DNA of 64,000 nt from Anniella stebbinsi. Lineage: Eukaryota > Chordata > Lepidosauria > Squamata > Anniellidae. Below are positions 62,100 through 64,000 of this stretch, piece after piece (position 1 is the stretch's first letter; each line of letters begins with the position of its first letter). The stretch lies in the NCBI GenBank assembly GCA_029215795.1, contig JARDYH010000005.1:37020001-37084000 (forward strand). Reading direction: 5' to 3'. The position numbers and the translations under genes are program-made. The notes under the pieces are model-generated. The model did no database searches, was not told where the DNA came from, and saw nothing but the letters and a program-made list of their open reading frames with translations.

Positions 62100-62686
62100 T
62101 TATGTCCGTAAAAGGGGCGGGGACGGGGGACGTCCTTCCTCGCTCGAGAAGACGAGGCAGAGAGACCTCAAGGAGGGAATCGCTCCCCTCGCGCCCTCCT
62201 TTTAAAGAAACAAATCTTCGCTTTTCAATCCTCGGTCCGGGAGCTACTTCGGTCTCCTCTGATTGGTCGGAACGGGGCGCAGCCCCGACCAATGAGGAGC
62301 GGCTTCAGCTTCCCCTTGAATGAAGTGTGTGTAATTTGTGAGTTGTTGTGCGTAAGTGAAACTGATCAAAGCGCCACGGCTGGTGTTCTTGGCTCCAAGG
62401 GGGGAACTTGCCACATTCGGGGCGAAAGGGGCGGCGGCAGCGGCGGGCGGCGATCTACCTAACACCCGCCGAGCCAAAGAAAAACGGACTGGTGGGCCAG
62501 GAAAACTCTTTCGCCCGGAGGAGGGTCAGGTGGCTTCTCTCTATCCTCCTCCTCTCCATCCCGAAGCAGAATGCTCTAGCCTGAAACACGCCGCATGCCA
62601 GAGGAAGAGGAGAAAGCGGCAGAGGGGAGAAAGGAGCGAACATAACATAACATTTTTTGGGGGGAAAAAATCGAGACTTTTCCACA
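62100..62686 (+). promoter_or_regulatory. ERBB3: ERBB3 CpG-rich promoter and 5'UTR
   Basis: CG-dense sequence with GC boxes (GGGGCGGGG near 62114; GGGGCGGCGGC near 62430) and two facing CCAAT boxes: ATTGG at 62262-62266 and CCAAT at 62289-62293. No TATA box stands out. The transcript start lies somewhere between the CCAAT pair and the ATG at 62687; I cannot place it exactly. Confidence 0.65.
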
Positions 62687-62768
62687 ATGAAGAGTAACCA
62701 CATTCGAAGTGTTTTGTCTTGGCTGGTTTTTCTCCTGTGGAGCCTTCAGTCTGCAGCTTCTCAAGCAG
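62687..62768 (+). CDS. ERBB3: ERBB3 exon 1: start codon and signal peptide
   Basis: ERBB3 (HER3) is an EGFR-family receptor for neuregulins with a weak kinase that signals by heterodimerising at the cell surface. This exon has an ATG in a fair context (CACAATGA) and encodes MKSNHIRSVLSWLVFLLWSL, then QSAASQA. That is a signal peptide with a basic start, a hydrophobic core and a small-residue cleavage region. It ends at donor GTAACT after 27 codons plus one base, the same 82-bp coding length as human ERBB3 exon 1 as I know it. The signal peptide itself is poorly conserved, so the call rests on length, phase, CpG island and synteny. The rest of the gene lies beyond the window. Confidence 0.82.
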
Positions 62769-64000
62769 GTAACTGATCCGACCTGAAGTCGAAAGGGCTT
62801 TTTTTACTATTATTATTCGTCTTCTTGTTGGGAGCGGACTCGCGAGGAGAAACTGCCCTTTGCAATAACACAATTGAGTGTCTATTTAGCGCTAAACAGG
62901 ACCTTAAACGACGGGTATGTTTATCGTGACGATGTTATGGGTTGTTGTTTTTTCTCTTTGCCTTGAAATCGGAGCCACAGCGGTTCCGGACGATCTTTCT
63001 TCTTTTGTCCGCCGTGGGGAGGGGAATCGTGCATAAGAGTTTCGCACCGTAGAGCGACGCCTTTGAACCTGCGCCGCCGCCGCCGAGCGGCAAAACCTGT
63101 TTGTCTCCCCGGATCTCTCTCTTCTCCCCCCCACCCCGCCGGCTTCTCCCCCGCTTTAAAGAGAGAGCGCCTTACATTACGGAGATGGGTTGTTTTCGCA
63201 ATTTGCGCGGGTTGGAGGAGCGCGATCCTGGCTCGCTGGTTGTGGGCTTGGAAGGAAAGGCGTGCGCCTGTGTGCGTTCACAGAAACTTACTTTATGGCA
63301 TCTATAAAATGTTGTTTCTCCTGCTTTGCCACTTGGACGATTCTCCGCCTGAAAAGGGTTTGGGTTTGGGTGACAGTTGTGCGGGAAGCGTTTGGGTGTT
63401 TTCGGGGTCCCTGACCTGTCCAAGCTATCTAGAATTAGGGATCAGGCCAGGCGGGCAGCTCCCGAAGCTTTGAGTTAATCCCCTAGGACTTGTTTCCAAA
63501 TGCCAGACTTCAGTCCTAGCGCATGTGAATGAATGGTTATAAAGTCGTGCCCTTGAGTATGTGCAGAAAGCGTTTCTCTCTTATCAAGTAGCCTTAGTCC
63601 ACCCTGGCATACCTGCGTTTTGGGGCTTAGGGGATGGATAGGTCAGAGGGTGTAGTGTTCCTAGGCAGCTTTGTTGAGCTCTTTGCTTGGTGCTTTACGG
63701 TTAAGTGTTGTCCAGAAAATATTACTGAGGTACACAACAGAGTTTTGTACAACAAGTTAGTCAGCCACTTCAAACACTCCTTCCCCAACACTTTTTTCAG
63801 AGCCACAAGTGTTTTTCTCTTCCCTGAAGACCACTCCACATAGGAAGTTTTTGAAGAGTAAGCCTTCAACTTACAATATGTACACCAAACACGGAACTTT
63901 GCATCTTCAAAACATGTCTTTCCAACACTGTGTGTGATATGTTATATTTATATCTCAGCTTTCCTCCAAGGAGCCCAAGGAGGCATATATTTATTTATTA
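62769..64000 (+). other. ERBB3: ERBB3 intron 1, 5' part
   Basis: It begins GTAACT and remains CpG-rich to about 63,420. No further exon is seen. The last 60 bp ('cagctttcctccaaggagcc', then an AT-rich stretch) look like the start of a SINE or L2-like repeat in antisense. Confidence 0.7.

Overview
This is vertebrate nuclear DNA, most likely from a squamate reptile (lizard or snake). The genes are split by GT-AG introns. The repeats are those of squamates: tRNA-headed Sauria-type SINEs, CR1 and L2-like LINEs, and many hAT-like and other hairpin MITEs. The order of the host genes, IKZF4, RPS26, ERBB3, all on the plus strand, matches the conserved block known from human 12q13.

Layout: 1-24,210 is the 3' part of IKZF4 (Eos), with four coding exons at 1773, 15528, 16196 and 17168, a stop at 17914-17916 and a 3'UTR of about 6.3 kb. 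24,211-30,109 is intergenic and rich in mobile elements. 30,110-36,232 is a minus-strand SCAN-KRAB-C2H2 zinc-finger gene. Its three coding exons join in phase to give 606 residues with nine fingers, and its KRAB box has lost its usual corepressor-contact residues. 36,590-45,230 is intergenic, with nested transposons and a CpG-rich stretch near 40.4-40.7 kb that could be the zinc-finger gene's promoter. 45,758-49,305 is the complete four-exon RPS26, coding for 115 residues. 50,085-60,185 holds LINE fragments and two diverged direct copies of a roughly 3 kb block. 62,100-64,000 is the CpG-rich promoter, signal-peptide exon 1 and start of intron 1 of ERBB3.

The three host genes share a location rather than a pathway: a lymphoid transcription regulator, a small-subunit ribosomal protein and a receptor of the EGFR family. 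The zinc-finger gene sits antisense in the gap between IKZF4 and RPS26. I know of no such gene there in human, so it looks like a lineage-specific insertion.

The best evidence beyond the gene models is in the repeats. Four copies of one 320-bp hairpin element each have a perfect 8-bp target duplication, there is a three-level transposon nest at 36.6-37.6 kb, and a dispersed hairpin repeat carries a ZNF143-like core. I saw no CRISPR array, operon or other prokaryote-type system. All similarity calls come from reading the sequence; no database search was run.
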